DNA of 22,814 nucleotides from Candidatus Helarchaeota archaeon (GCA_016840125.1 JAEOSY010000531.1:1-22814); one strand, 5' to 3'; positions 7,227 to 15,449 are shown, counted from the stretch's first letter. A program made the numbers and translations. Notes: generated by a model from the letters alone, not told the origin.

Positions 7227-7883
7227 ATGATTAGAATGGCGTATTATATTCATGATAAGCCACAGCGAAAAGTTAACTTCAGTAAAAAAGAGATCCAAGA
7301 TCTTTTAATTGCCATGGGGATAATTACGGTCGCTTTTGCAATCGCCTTATCAATACCGCTTGGTGGGTGGTTCCTTAACATTGATTGGGGCGCTTTTCCA
7401 CAAGCATTGCTCATCAGTTTATTAGCAGTAGGAACAGGATTTTTTCTGCATGAATTAGGGCATAAGTTCGTTGCGACAAAATATGGTGCCTGGGCAGAAT
7501 TTCGGGCATGGATTCAAGGTCTTATGATGGCAATGTTCCTTGCCTTGACATTTGGGGTTGTTTTTGCAGCACCAGGCGCGGTTTACATCGCAGGAAATAT
7601 AAATAAAGAGCAAAATGGTAAAATTAGTATTGTGGGCCCTTTAGTTAATCTAACGTTCGCTGGAATTTGCTTCCCGCTTATCTTTATTACCACAGGTCTT
7701 CTTTTAAAGGAGATCCTTTTCTATATCTATTATATCAATGCCTTTCTTGCAGTATTTAATCTATTACCATTTAGACCAATGGATGGGGCGAAGGTGCTTG
7801 ATTGGAATATTATAATCTATGGTCTTATTTTGGGAGCATCTATTGGTCTCTTGGTCCCAGCTTTTGTACCCGGTTTAATTTAG
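7227..7883 (+). CDS. Membrane-embedded M50-family zinc metalloprotease
   Basis: A 218-aa membrane protein of the site-2-protease group. It has HELGH at residues 75-79 (zinc ligands His75 and His79, catalytic Glu76) at the end of a transmembrane helix, GPLVN at 137-141, and NLLPFRPMDG at 178-187 carrying the third ligand Asp186. About five or six hydrophobic segments surround these motifs, as expected for intramembrane cleavage. No PDZ or CBS domain is attached. The ATG at 7227 has no ribosome-binding site, and a TATA-like CTATAATAG near 7197 would place the transcription start close to the ATG, so the message may be leaderless; ATG 7236 is an alternative. The hot-dog gene follows after 19 bp, suggesting cotranscription. 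The substrate is unknown. Confidence 0.9.
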   Translation: MIRMAYYIHDKPQRKVNFSKKEIQDLLIAMGIITVAFAIALSIPLGGWFLNIDWGAFPQALLISLLAVGTGFFLHELGHKFVATKYGAWAEFRAWIQGLMMAMFLALTFGVVFAAPGAVYIAGNINKEQNGKISIVGPLVNLTFAGICFPLIFITTGLLLKEILFYIYYINAFLAVFNLLPFRPMDGAKVLDWNIIIYGLILGASIGLLVPAFVPGLI

Positions 7884-7902
7884 TCTTCAAGGAGAATATA
7901 AC

Positions 7903-8355
7903 ATGGTTATGATTGGGAAATATTGGGAAGATTTCAAAGTAGGAGAGAAATTTGAAACTGCACGTCGAACAATTTCCGAGTCGGATGTCCTGCAATTTTG
8001 CAATTTAACATGGTTCAATATGTCTATGTTCTTTGATGATATATATGCAAGAGAGGAAACTGTTTTCAAAGCCCGAGTTGTGCCAGGGCCGTTCATTATT
8101 CCTCTTGCGGTGGGTCTTTTTTTGAAACTCGGTTACTACGAACGAACAGCGATCTCCCTTATGGATATTCGCAATATGAAGTTTCATACCTCATTAAAAG
8201 TAGGGGAAACGATGCAAGTTGAGGTTACAATTCTTGAGAAGCGTGAAACTAAAAAATCTGACCGGGGTTTGCTGATTCCCCAGTTCGCAGTCAAGAAGCA
8301 TGATGGAACCCCCGTAATGACGTTTGAAATGGTCCATCTAATTAGAAGGAAATGA
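7903..8355 (+). CDS. MaoC-like hot-dog fold protein with a degenerate active site
   Basis: A 150-aa single hot-dog domain. The opening GKYWEDFKVGEKFET and the later RNMKFHTSLKVGETMQVEV are typical of MaoC-type dehydratases, which hydrate or dehydrate acyl-CoA thioesters. The helix that normally carries the catalytic Asp/His pair (G-D-x-N-P-x-H) reads CNLTWFNMSMFFDD at 33-46, so neither residue is in the usual place. It may bind acyl thioesters without hydratase activity or use other residues. AAGGAG 8-14 nt upstream fixes the start at 7903, 19 bp after the M50 protease stop, so the two are probably one operon. The fold is a good call; the activity is open. Confidence 0.8.
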   Translation: MVMIGKYWEDFKVGEKFETARRTISESDVLQFCNLTWFNMSMFFDDIYAREETVFKARVVPGPFIIPLAVGLFLKLGYYERTAISLMDIRNMKFHTSLKVGETMQVEVTILEKRETKKSDRGLLIPQFAVKKHDGTPVMTFEMVHLIRRK

Positions 8356-8389
8356 GACGAATCAATTTCTCAAAAAAAACGTAAATACC

Positions 8390-8404
8390 ATAAAACTATA
8401 ATAG
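8390..8404 (+). promoter_or_regulatory. TATA-like element for the secreted toroid gene
   Basis: AAACTATAATAGG lies about 75 nt before the TTG start at 8474 and between the hot-dog gene stop and the next gene. The match is modest and the leader would be about 50 nt. Confidence 0.3.
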
Positions 8405-8473
8405 GTTTGTAATTATTTAATCTCATTAACTAGGAATTAATGAAAGCGCAGCAACGGATGATGTGACTTAATT

Positions 8474-9568
8474 TTGAACAGAAAGCAATGGGTATCCAGC
8501 ATTTTTCTGAGCCTCATGGTTTTTTCACTAATGCTACCATCCTTACAGGCAACTACAAGGAAAGAGGCTCTGGTCACCTATGTGTTATCTTGCGATACGG
8601 GGGCGGGCTTTCAAGGGGCTCCTGATGGAGCAGACCCCACTCTGGAATTTACTTATCAGGCACTCTTCATAATAAACGCTAATAATGAGCTAGCTGAAAT
8701 TAATCAAGATGATATAATCGATTTTGTGAATAACTGCAAAAATGGAGATTATGGATTTGGGAACACTGAAGGGGCAGACTCTGATATAATTTCTACCTAT
8801 TATGCATGTTGGATTTTTGACCTCTTCAATGTGGAAATGTATAATTATACATATGAATGGGTTGCAGCTTTGCAGAATGGAACAGAAGGATTTAGTGAGA
8901 ATGTGAATGCGAGCATGACACTCTATGCCACATATTTTGGTTTAGAGGCATTAAACATTAATGGTACTGATTTAAGCAGTAATAACATTAGTACATGGTT
9001 ATTAGAAAGACAAAATTCAGACTCAGGTTCTGAGGGGTATGGCGGATTTGCGACGGATGGGAAAACATCCAATATGTGGTCAACTTGGGCGGCAATGGGA
9101 TCACTTGCGCGAATGAACAACGTGAGCCAAGTCCTAGCGGAACCCTTGGCTTCTTGGATCAATTCCAGTCAGAACCTTAACGTTTATGAAGATGATTGTG
9201 GCGCATTCGGTAGTAAACCTGGTGAGACTGATTATAGCCTGCTCACCACCTATACCGCAATTTTTAGCCTGCAGAACCTGGGCTCTAGCTATTTATCTCG
9301 AATTGCCTTAGAAACAGCACTAAGTTGGCTCGTAAATCTTCAGAACGAAGATGGGGGATTCCGTGTAAATGAAATGACCGCAGACTCGAGTCTTTCAGCC
9401 ACATATTATGCATTCTCTATTTTAAACCTACTCGGGGAACAGGGGCGCCTCGATACCGAGGCACCATGGGATTTAGGGGGCGGTCTGCCGCTCTGGGCTT
9501 GGATCCTCATTGGTATTGGTATCGCACTTGCTGCTATTTTGATAATTAGGAAATACTACCAGTATTAA
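8474..9568 (+). CDS. Secreted, membrane-anchored alpha/alpha-toroid (prenyltransferase/terpene-cyclase-like repeat) protein
   Basis: A 364-aa exported protein. Residues 1-26 form a signal peptide (NRKQ, then a hydrophobic run ending near LQA). Six repeats follow, each with a Gly-Phe turn and a helix of the type DxxxTYYAxxxL (for example GFGNTEG-STYYACWIF, GGFATDG-WSTWAAMGSL, GGFRVNE-SATYYAFSIL); this is the alpha/alpha-barrel repeat of squalene cyclases and protein prenyltransferase beta subunits. The DxDD cyclase acid and the prenyltransferase zinc ligands are not evident. A transmembrane helix (about 340-358) and RKYYQY end the protein. Seven N-x-S/T sequons agree with a glycosylated outside location. 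The start is TTG with GATGTGA upstream. It may bind surface ligands; the substrate is unknown. Confidence 0.82.
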   Translation: MNRKQWVSSIFLSLMVFSLMLPSLQATTRKEALVTYVLSCDTGAGFQGAPDGADPTLEFTYQALFIINANNELAEINQDDIIDFVNNCKNGDYGFGNTEGADSDIISTYYACWIFDLFNVEMYNYTYEWVAALQNGTEGFSENVNASMTLYATYFGLEALNINGTDLSSNNISTWLLERQNSDSGSEGYGGFATDGKTSNMWSTWAAMGSLARMNNVSQVLAEPLASWINSSQNLNVYEDDCGAFGSKPGETDYSLLTTYTAIFSLQNLGSSYLSRIALETALSWLVNLQNEDGGFRVNEMTADSSLSATYYAFSILNLLGEQGRLDTEAPWDLGGGLPLWAWILIGIGIALAAILIIRKYYQY

Positions 9569-9595
9569 GGGTAATAAAAAAAAAAGTATTAATTT

Positions 9596-10096
9596 TTACT
9601 TGAAAGTGTTGAACCGTTCCTTCTTTGTTTTACACACAGGACATTCATCAGGGGGATCTTCATCGCCAGTATACCCACAAACCGGACATACCCAATAGGT
9701 TTTCTTCTCGATATCTTTTCCGTCAGACGCAGCTTTAATTGCAGCATCATAGAGTCCACGATGAACCTTTTCAGTTTCTAGGGCAAAACGAAAAGTATTT
9801 GCAGCGGCTTTATTTCCCTCTTTTTCCGCTTCGTCAACCATTGGTGGGTACATTTCTGCAACTTCATAATGTTCACCACCTTTGGCAGCTTCTAAATTTT
9901 CTTTCGTGCCTTTTACTTGTTTCAGCACTCTAAGGTGGTTTAAAGCATGGACTGTTTCGGCTTCTGCAATAACTTTGAACATTAGTGCTATGTTAGGAAA
10001 GCCCTCACTTTCGGCTTTTTTTGAAAATGCTAAATATTTTCTGTTTGCTTGCGATTCCCCAGCAAATGCTGTTTTTAAATTGTCTTCAGTTCCCAT
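9596..10096 (-). CDS. rbr: Rubrerythrin
   Basis: Reduces hydrogen peroxide in anaerobes using a di-iron centre and a rubredoxin site. From the ATG at 10096 (166 aa): Glu14 in AGESQANRKY, E47xxH50, the glutamates of GEHYEVAEMYP (75-85) and E109xxH112 supply the di-iron ligands in the four-helix bundle. The C-terminal CPVCGY and CPVCKT pairs form the rubredoxin-type Fe(Cys)4 domain. The frame also offers a GTG at 10108, but its GGTG is better read as the ribosome-binding site of the ATG 9 nt later. Length and domain order are normal. It indicates an anaerobic or microaerobic host that must cope with oxygen. Confidence 0.96.
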   Translation of the reverse strand: MGTEDNLKTAFAGESQANRKYLAFSKKAESEGFPNIALMFKVIAEAETVHALNHLRVLKQVKGTKENLEAAKGGEHYEVAEMYPPMVDEAEKEGNKAAANTFRFALETEKVHRGLYDAAIKAASDGKDIEKKTYWVCPVCGYTGDEDPPDECPVCKTKKERFNTFK

Positions 10097-10209
10097 TTTT
10101 ATAAACACCAGATTATATCTTTTTTTATTTAGCTTTAGTTTTTACTCGTTTGTTTATTTAAAAATTGGCAAGAATTACATAGATCGAAAGGCTTCTCAGA
10201 ATAAATTAG

Positions 10210-11373
10210 TTAAAAAAACTTGGTATGGATTCCACGCCCTTTACTTACTAAGTTAGCAGGGGTAATGTGGGAATCGAGTGGTGTTTCGTGGTCTATATCA
10301 GTCAAATATCCTTTATAAGACTCATCTTCGGAGATCTCCAGATTCTCCAAGGTTAGGCGGGTTCCGTCCGGCTCATTTCGTACCAAATTTCCATTCTTAT
10401 CTACCAATTTTTTCATATCGTGAGGGATTTTAGTCTGTAGTGAGATTGCGGGGATTGGTACTCCTTCAATCCATTGACTCTTGTAGACCGTTTCATACAT
10501 TTCTGGAATTTTATTTTTTACCCACTTCATAGCCCCGTCTTCAATAGTATTTAGAACCAAATAATGTGAGGAAGTTAAACCTGCGATGACTGACCCGAAT
10601 TTATTGCGAGTGCCGTAAGCGAAAGACCCAAACAATGGGGGCATAGGATAGTAAATAAAGTAATGGTCAGGTAATTTAAACAAGGTCTTTGAGGCTAATC
10701 CATTAAAGATACTTGAGAGTGTTTCGTAATTACTGAGTTCCGAAAATAGATTAAACATAGCACTTGACCAGCAACAAGAAACCCATAGAAGCGAGTCAGA
10801 AAATTGAGGGGTACGCTCATTCCGTACATCTTTTAATATGTCGATTAGGAGTTGAGCTCCTTGTGTGAGACCCTTGGTTCGATTGGGGATTTCACGCATT
10901 TTATAGCCGAGCTTCATGTGACGCCGGTCTAGAAGTTCATCATCCCGCATGACTAAAAACCAATCCACGGGAATCCCCGCTTCCATATGTCCATTAAATA
11001 CGAATAATAAATCATAGGGGGGGAAATCGTCGATTATAGCAAAACATACATCACAAGAATCACCGTAAAGTAATTTGTTGCTCCCAACCTGAAGATCCGC
11101 GCGGCATGTGATAACATGGGGAACGGTGTAGAGCATGGTCCGCTCAGCATCTTCGGGTGAAATTTCCCCAGATTGAATTTTTGCACCCGTGAAAAGCATA
11201 TCGTCCCAGCGAGCCTTGGTCACATCATATTGAATCCCCTCGAATTTAGGAAAAACAGTTTCCATATAATCTGTACCAAAATTTCGAAAAACTTTATAGA
11301 CATGTCGAGAGAGAGGAAGGAAATATTTAGTTCGAGAATCATCTGGAATCTCACCAAAATCATGCAAGGTCAT
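10210..11373 (-). CDS. Unrecognised 387-aa protein, co-oriented with the UEV/RING gene
   Basis: I do not recognise the family. The frame is open to 11547, but the real start is the ATG at 11373: it is preceded at 3 nt by GGTGATC, an exact complement of the archaeal 16S 3' end, and the longer version would overlap the upstream gene. The protein is soluble, without signal peptide or transmembrane helices. It has a beta-rich middle with a CDVC pair, followed by DLLFVFNGH and DWFLVMRDDE, then helical parts and SLLWVSCCWSS. The end is charged and terminates in HTKFF. It starts 52 bp after the stop of the triple E2-like/RING gene on the same strand, so a two-gene operon and a shared pathway are likely. 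No catalytic motif is clear. Confidence 0.7.
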   Translation of the reverse strand: MTLHDFGEIPDDSRTKYFLPLSRHVYKVFRNFGTDYMETVFPKFEGIQYDVTKARWDDMLFTGAKIQSGEISPEDAERTMLYTVPHVITCRADLQVGSNKLLYGDSCDVCFAIIDDFPPYDLLFVFNGHMEAGIPVDWFLVMRDDELLDRRHMKLGYKMREIPNRTKGLTQGAQLLIDILKDVRNERTPQFSDSLLWVSCCWSSAMFNLFSELSNYETLSSIFNGLASKTLFKLPDHYFIYYPMPPLFGSFAYGTRNKFGSVIAGLTSSHYLVLNTIEDGAMKWVKNKIPEMYETVYKSQWIEGVPIPAISLQTKIPHDMKKLVDKNGNLVRNEPDGTRLTLENLEISEDESYKGYLTDIDHETPLDSHITPANLVSKGRGIHTKFF

Positions 11374-11376
11374 TTT

Positions 11377-11383
11377 GATCACC
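11377..11383 (-). promoter_or_regulatory. Ribosome-binding site that decides the start at 11373
   Basis: GGTGATC on the minus strand, followed by AAA and ATG. It pairs perfectly with the GATCACC at the 3' end of archaeal 16S rRNA and supports 11373 rather than 11385 or 11547 as start. Confidence 0.75.
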
Positions 11384-11425
11384 ATCCATTTTTCATATGA
11401 AAAATGTGGGGAAATTAGATGTTTT

Positions 11426-12637
11426 TTATCCACTAAAGGTATCGTTAGAATCGTCCGAGGAAGACGGTTCAGGCTCTGATGCAGGGGGAGAAGAAGATTG
11501 AGGAGGGGGTCCTGCACGGGGGGGTGGCGGGCGAAGACAGTATGCACATTTACCTATGGATTCAATATTTTTTTGCCAGCAATGCGCATGATAGGGTTTT
11601 TGACAGTGAGGGCACTCAGCTGTGCAACTTTCACCATTGTCTTCTGTTGAAGCTATTGAAAGACCACAAGTAGGGCACTCAAGACCATGACATACAATAC
11701 AAACCATAACAGAGGCCTTGAATATAGTCTTGGAAATAGAATTGAAAAGATCGATTAAAAAATTAAAGGGAGACCATAATTCGATCATGTTCCCCACAGC
11801 TTCTTGCATTTGCGTTGCTAACTTATCATCATCCACTTTTGTTAATAAAGAAATACTAGGGCGTGAACCAGGGTAATCCTTTGGAATTTCGACCGCAAAC
11901 TTGAAGATCACATCACTAGTCTTTAAAACGCCTTTTACTTCAGCCGTGATTTTTCGGGCGGCGGGATCAAAGGTAACATTTTTCAAGGCATTCTCCAATA
12001 ATTCAATTTCAAATCCTAGGCGGCTGGTTTTATCGATTTTCCAATTTATTTCCCGTAAGAGTTCAATTATAGGATTTGTACTGGAGTCCCACTCCTTATA
12101 TATTGGAATTTCATCAAGAGTGCCCACCATTTCGGCGACATCGGGAGGAAATTCGAATTCAGGGGGATTGGGGGGGTCTCGTAAAATGATGGTAAAAGGA
12201 AACTCCTTTAATCCATAAGTCATTATTTTAATGCGGAATTTATTGGAAGCACCGGAGATTTGAGCAGTATTGAATTCTCCACTAATGATACGTTCTTGTT
12301 CCCAGTACTTATTTGCCTCATATAATTTACCCTCAATCTCACGAATAATGTCAGCTACATGTGGGGGTTTCGCAGGATCCCAATTTTTCATTGTATCGAG
12401 CTCCCCAGATTCACCCACGACTTGCTTGACAGCCTCCTGTAATGTAACTAAGGGAGCACTTACTGGATAATTACTAAAGTCTATGCCTAGCACGTAATGT
12501 TTCTCAATAGTTATTGAGAGATATAGGCGCATCCGACTTATTGAGCCATCTACGATTTCTGTTTGATACTCGTTCATTAATAACTGCGCTTCCTCTGCAA
12601 GAAGTGCATCCCGTTCTTCTGGTGGAATTTCAGCCAT
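11426..12637 (-). CDS. Triple E2-like (UEV/RWD-type) protein with C-terminal RING-like zinc domain; E3 ligase candidate
   Basis: A 403-aa protein with three tandem domains that follow the ubiquitin-conjugating fold: about 8-112, 120-205 and 208-306. Each shows two or three beta strands, a Pro-rich turn (NYPVSAP at 56-62, DPPNPP at 154-159, DYPGSRP at 254-260), a conserved Trp (86, 183, 288), and a final helix of the type PxxxDLIREI. In true E2s this Trp-Pro helix follows the catalytic Cys. Here the HPN motif and Cys are absent from all three, so they are UEV/RWD-like binding modules. Residues 313-367 form a zinc domain (Cys313, 316, 321, 324, 338, 342, 345, His350, Cys353, Cys364, Cys367), then a Pro/Ser-rich acidic tail. 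Non-catalytic E2 folds plus RING suggest a ubiquitin ligase or scaffold. Start ATG with GGGGAT upstream. The domain reading is mine and not searched. Confidence 0.82.
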   Translation of the reverse strand: MAEIPPEERDALLAEEAQLLMNEYQTEIVDGSISRMRLYLSITIEKHYVLGIDFSNYPVSAPLVTLQEAVKQVVGESGELDTMKNWDPAKPPHVADIIREIEGKLYEANKYWEQERIISGEFNTAQISGASNKFRIKIMTYGLKEFPFTIILRDPPNPPEFEFPPDVAEMVGTLDEIPIYKEWDSSTNPIIELLREINWKIDKTSRLGFEIELLENALKNVTFDPAARKITAEVKGVLKTSDVIFKFAVEIPKDYPGSRPSISLLTKVDDDKLATQMQEAVGNMIELWSPFNFLIDLFNSISKTIFKASVMVCIVCHGLECPTCGLSIASTEDNGESCTAECPHCQKPYHAHCWQKNIESIGKCAYCLRPPPPRAGPPPQSSSPPASEPEPSSSDDSNDTFSG

Positions 12638-12748
12638 AAAAATCCCCTATAAGAAAATCAAACTCACTAGATAAAATTATGCCTTTAATTACTTTTATTT
12701 TTATGTGAAAAGTTCTAAATTATACAATATTCCATTGGAGAAATTTGT

Positions 12749-13780
12749 ATGGAAAATGCGTGGTTTGCGTTATATCATGTTTATTCAACAGCGAAGCATT
12801 TTGATGAGGGGGGGCTTCAAAAGTTTGAAGCAGACATTAAAGTTGCCCAAGAGATTGGAGTAAAGACCTTAATCCTTGAGGATTACTATTCAGATTTCCT
12901 TTGGGGAGAGTACACCAATTTTTGGAATGAAAAAACCTTCCGTAGAATGGTTCAAATTACACAGGACTATGGGATTCGTTTCATTCCATACCTGGATCTA
13001 ACCGAGTTGGCAACACACGGCTCGGTTTATAAGAAATTTGGGAGAGAATGGGGCGCAAAACTCAACTGGGGAAAACTTTATTCGGCATTTTCATCAATTT
13101 TTCTGCCGTACTATGAAAAATTTGATTTTCACACCAAACTAATGTGTCCAGCTTCGGGTTGGTTTGACTACTTCACAAGCCAGGCGCGCACTTTGTTAAC
13201 AGATTATGAAGTGGATGGGATTTATCTTGACCGGGTAGATTATCGTGTAAAATGCTATGACCATTCCCGTAATCCAGACCATTTTATTGAGGGAATTCCT
13301 GCATTGGTAAAAAGCATTAAAACAGAGGTTAAATCAATGAGCTCAAGTAGTTTGTTAATAATGAACGATTCGTGTGTCAACCCTGATCAAACGCTCATAA
13401 ACTGTGCGAAATCCGTGGATTACATTCTGACTGAGTTACTACCAGTAGATACGGACCCAAGAAATTTCTATTGGCAATTTCTAGCTAACTGGGGCGATTT
13501 AATTTACGCATTTCGTCGAATCCTAAAGCCTATACTCAAACTTTTTATGACGATGGCCTTTACTACCGGAGGTATGACTGATGAAAAACGCATCCAACAG
13601 ATAATAAATCGCTTGAAACCGTATGTAGGGCACAATATTTTCGTTTTTTCGCATCGAAAGGACTACGAAGGGATTAGGGCAATACGAAATATAGCTCAAA
13701 AAAATGGGTTAAGTTGTGGTTACGTTTCTGGACTGCGCTACTTGCGGGATATGGAAGAATATTTTGAGTCAGAAAAATAA
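12749..13780 (+). CDS. TIM-barrel protein, glycoside-hydrolase-like
   Basis: A 343-aa protein with the alternating strand/helix pattern of a (beta/alpha)8 barrel. Strands include KTLILED (39-45), IRFIPYLDL (76-84), VDGIYLDRVDY (155-165), SLLIMND (201-207) and YILTELLP (225-232). Asp161 at the end of the DGIYLDR strand and Glu229 at the end of the TELLP strand are placed like the nucleophile and acid of alpha-amylase-type and GH36-like glycosidases. There is no signal peptide, so it would act inside the cell. ATG 12749 with GGAG 10 nt upstream. It diverges from the UEV/RING gene across 111 bp. The fold is likely; the sugar substrate, if any, is unknown. Confidence 0.7.
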   Translation: MENAWFALYHVYSTAKHFDEGGLQKFEADIKVAQEIGVKTLILEDYYSDFLWGEYTNFWNEKTFRRMVQITQDYGIRFIPYLDLTELATHGSVYKKFGREWGAKLNWGKLYSAFSSIFLPYYEKFDFHTKLMCPASGWFDYFTSQARTLLTDYEVDGIYLDRVDYRVKCYDHSRNPDHFIEGIPALVKSIKTEVKSMSSSSLLIMNDSCVNPDQTLINCAKSVDYILTELLPVDTDPRNFYWQFLANWGDLIYAFRRILKPILKLFMTMAFTTGGMTDEKRIQQIINRLKPYVGHNIFVFSHRKDYEGIRAIRNIAQKNGLSCGYVSGLRYLRDMEEYFESEK

Positions 13781-13806
13781 AAAAGGAATGAAAATTAGTC
13801 CTGGTT

Positions 13807-13941
13807 TTACATTGCCTTAAACACGGGTAATTCTGCTTTACAATGCGGGCAATAGACAGGACCTTTTAAAGTTTTGATCGAGTCCTTTGTTGGTGCGTCT
13901 AAATCTTTTCCACATTTTGGACATTTTTCTAAATTAGACAT
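13807..13941 (-). CDS. 44-aa zinc-ribbon protein
   Basis: A tiny gene reading MSNLEKCPKCGKDLDAP and, after a short linker, YCPHCKAELPVFKAM. Two CPxC knuckles 23 residues apart make a complete four-Cys zinc ribbon. GTGAT lies a few bases before the ATG and serves as ribosome-binding site. It sits alone between two plus-strand genes and converges with the TIM-barrel gene. Such single-ribbon proteins are numerous in Asgard genomes; its partner is unknown. Confidence 0.75.
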   Translation of the reverse strand: MSNLEKCPKCGKDLDAPTKDSIKTLKGPVYCPHCKAELPVFKAM

Positions 13942-14047
13942 AAATATCACACTAAATCGAATTTGATAATTACAATTTGTTATGATCTCTATTTTAATTA
14001 TGAGTTAAAGGTAATTCTAGTTAAGAATTTAAAGTGGTGAGAATTGA

Positions 14048-15040
14048 ATGGGTGTAGATTTTAGTGATGGAGTTGAGAATGTAAAAATAACAGTTTTGAC
14101 AAATAATACCACTGATTTAACACTCCCTACCGACCCACGATTTAGGGGAAAGGTGATTCAACCAAGGAAGAAAACGGTAGCTGCGATTGCTGAACATGGG
14201 TTAGCAATGAGTGTGGAAGTGGATGGAACAAAAATTTTATATGACTTTGGTGGAATGGGGTTTGCGCTTTTGAAAAATTTAGAAATTTTTCAAATGGATC
14301 CGAAGATTTTTCAAAAAGCCGTCTTATCACATGGGCATTTTGACCATTTTGGAAGTTTAATGAAACTTTTGCCGTTGTTAGGTCCCCAAACAGAATTGAT
14401 CATCTCCCCGGAGGTGTATAAGCAAAAAGTTGGATATTTGAATGAATCGGGTGAAGTTATAGATCTTGAGACGTTAAAAGCGAATTACAGAACGTTTAAA
14501 AAGCAGGGTATGGTACGAGAGTTGCCTTCTCTCAGAAAAAAACTTCTAGATAAAGCAATAGGAGCCAATGAACAGACTCTAATTGAAACTCGAACACCCT
14601 TTAAGCTCGCATCGGGGATTTGGACATCAGGAGAGATTGAATTATTCGACAAAAACGAATTAACCAGTAATCTATTTCTCAAGGTAGATAAGACAACTTT
14701 TGAAGACGAAACCTTCCGTGATGAAATTGCCATATATATTAAAGTAAAAGATAAGGGGCTTGTAGTTTTAACAGGCTGTGGTCATACAGGGATAATGAAT
14801 ACAATCAAACATGGGCAAAAAATTTCGGGCGTGGATCGCATCTATGCAGTTATAGGCGGATTTCATTTAGTTTGGTCTGGGGAGGATCATTTGACGAATG
14901 TTGTGAATTATATGAAGGAGATTAATCCTGAGATTTTGTGTGGAATGCACTGTACAGGTTTTCCATTCAACGCAAAATTAATCCCAACTATGCCCGATAA
15001 CGCAACGTTAGGAGTGGTTGGAACAACCTTTATCCTCTAA
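14048..15040 (+). CDS. Metallo-beta-lactamase-fold hydrolase (DHPPP-synthase-like)
   Basis: A 330-aa cytoplasmic protein with the metallo-beta-lactamase signature HGHFDH at residues 95-100, plus the later metal-site segments TGCGHTGI, GGFHL and MHCTGF. The order and the N-terminal EHGLAMSVEV segment fit the archaeal group annotated as 7,8-dihydropterin-6-yl-methyl-4-(beta-D-ribofuranosyl)aminobenzene 5'-phosphate synthase, a proposed enzyme of methanopterin biosynthesis. The group is functionally broad, so the reaction is tentative. GGTGAG lies 7 nt before the ATG. Transcription is probably independent, with AT-rich DNA on both sides. Confidence 0.85.
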   Translation: MGVDFSDGVENVKITVLTNNTTDLTLPTDPRFRGKVIQPRKKTVAAIAEHGLAMSVEVDGTKILYDFGGMGFALLKNLEIFQMDPKIFQKAVLSHGHFDHFGSLMKLLPLLGPQTELIISPEVYKQKVGYLNESGEVIDLETLKANYRTFKKQGMVRELPSLRKKLLDKAIGANEQTLIETRTPFKLASGIWTSGEIELFDKNELTSNLFLKVDKTTFEDETFRDEIAIYIKVKDKGLVVLTGCGHTGIMNTIKHGQKISGVDRIYAVIGGFHLVWSGEDHLTNVVNYMKEINPEILCGMHCTGFPFNAKLIPTMPDNATLGVVGTTFIL

Positions 15041-15179
15041 AGCTTTATTTACTACTCATTCCCTCTATTATTTTATTTGATATTTTAAATCACAATCAAT
15101 AACAATATAATTTATAATTGATTAATGTCTAAAATAATTAGAGACAGCATATAATGAAAGAATGAAGTGGTGAGGATTA

Positions 15180-15356
15180 ATGGCTGATAGAATGGTGAAA
15201 GCATGCCACCGATGCAGGGTTTATATCACAATAGGTAATACATATGAGGCAATGCAAAAGGAAAAAGGATTTGATCGTGAACATAGAGGGCATCCTACTC
15301 AAGTGGTGAGAATTTCAGAGGTACAGGAATATTATAAACCAGTTGAGGAGAAGTAA
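15180..15356 (+). CDS. 58-aa Cys/His protein next to the E2 gene
   Basis: A short gene with a good start: ATG 15180 preceded by AAGTGGTGAGG, nearly the same leader as the gene at 14048. The product has CHRC at 9-12 and HRGH at 35-38, which together could bind one zinc ion, and a basic N-terminal half. It is conserved-looking but I do not recognise it. It converges on the E2 gene 94 bp away. It is not a ubiquitin: it is too short, has no beta-grasp pattern and ends in VEEK, not Gly-Gly. A role as accessory zinc protein is a guess from context. Confidence 0.7.
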   Translation: MADRMVKACHRCRVYITIGNTYEAMQKEKGFDREHRGHPTQVVRISEVQEYYKPVEEK

Positions 15357-15389
15357 TTTCTGCGGGGATAAAAAAAAAGGGAAAAAAAC

Positions 15390-15407
15390 AAAATAAATTT
15401 TTATTTT
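15390..15407. terminator. AT-only inverted repeat between convergent genes
   Basis: AAAATAAA pairs with TTTATTTT around a two-base loop, with A-rich DNA on one side and T-rich on the other, midway between the 58-aa gene and the E2 gene. It could end transcripts from both directions, but an A/T hairpin is weak. Confidence 0.3.
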
Positions 15408-15449
15408 AAAATGAGATAAGGCAAAGTAAATTTGCTTTAAACTGTGATT

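Noticed and set aside
11374..11547. N-terminal extension of the unknown 387-aa protein up to 11547
   Set aside because: It overlaps the end of the triple-E2-like gene, is Leu/Pro-rich shadow translation of that gene's Pro-rich tail, and the perfect GGTGATC site points to 11373.
15180..15356. Small gene beside E2 considered as the missing ubiquitin
   Set aside because: Only 58 residues, has a CHRC/HRGH metal-type pattern, lacks beta-grasp features and ends in VEEK without Gly-Gly.
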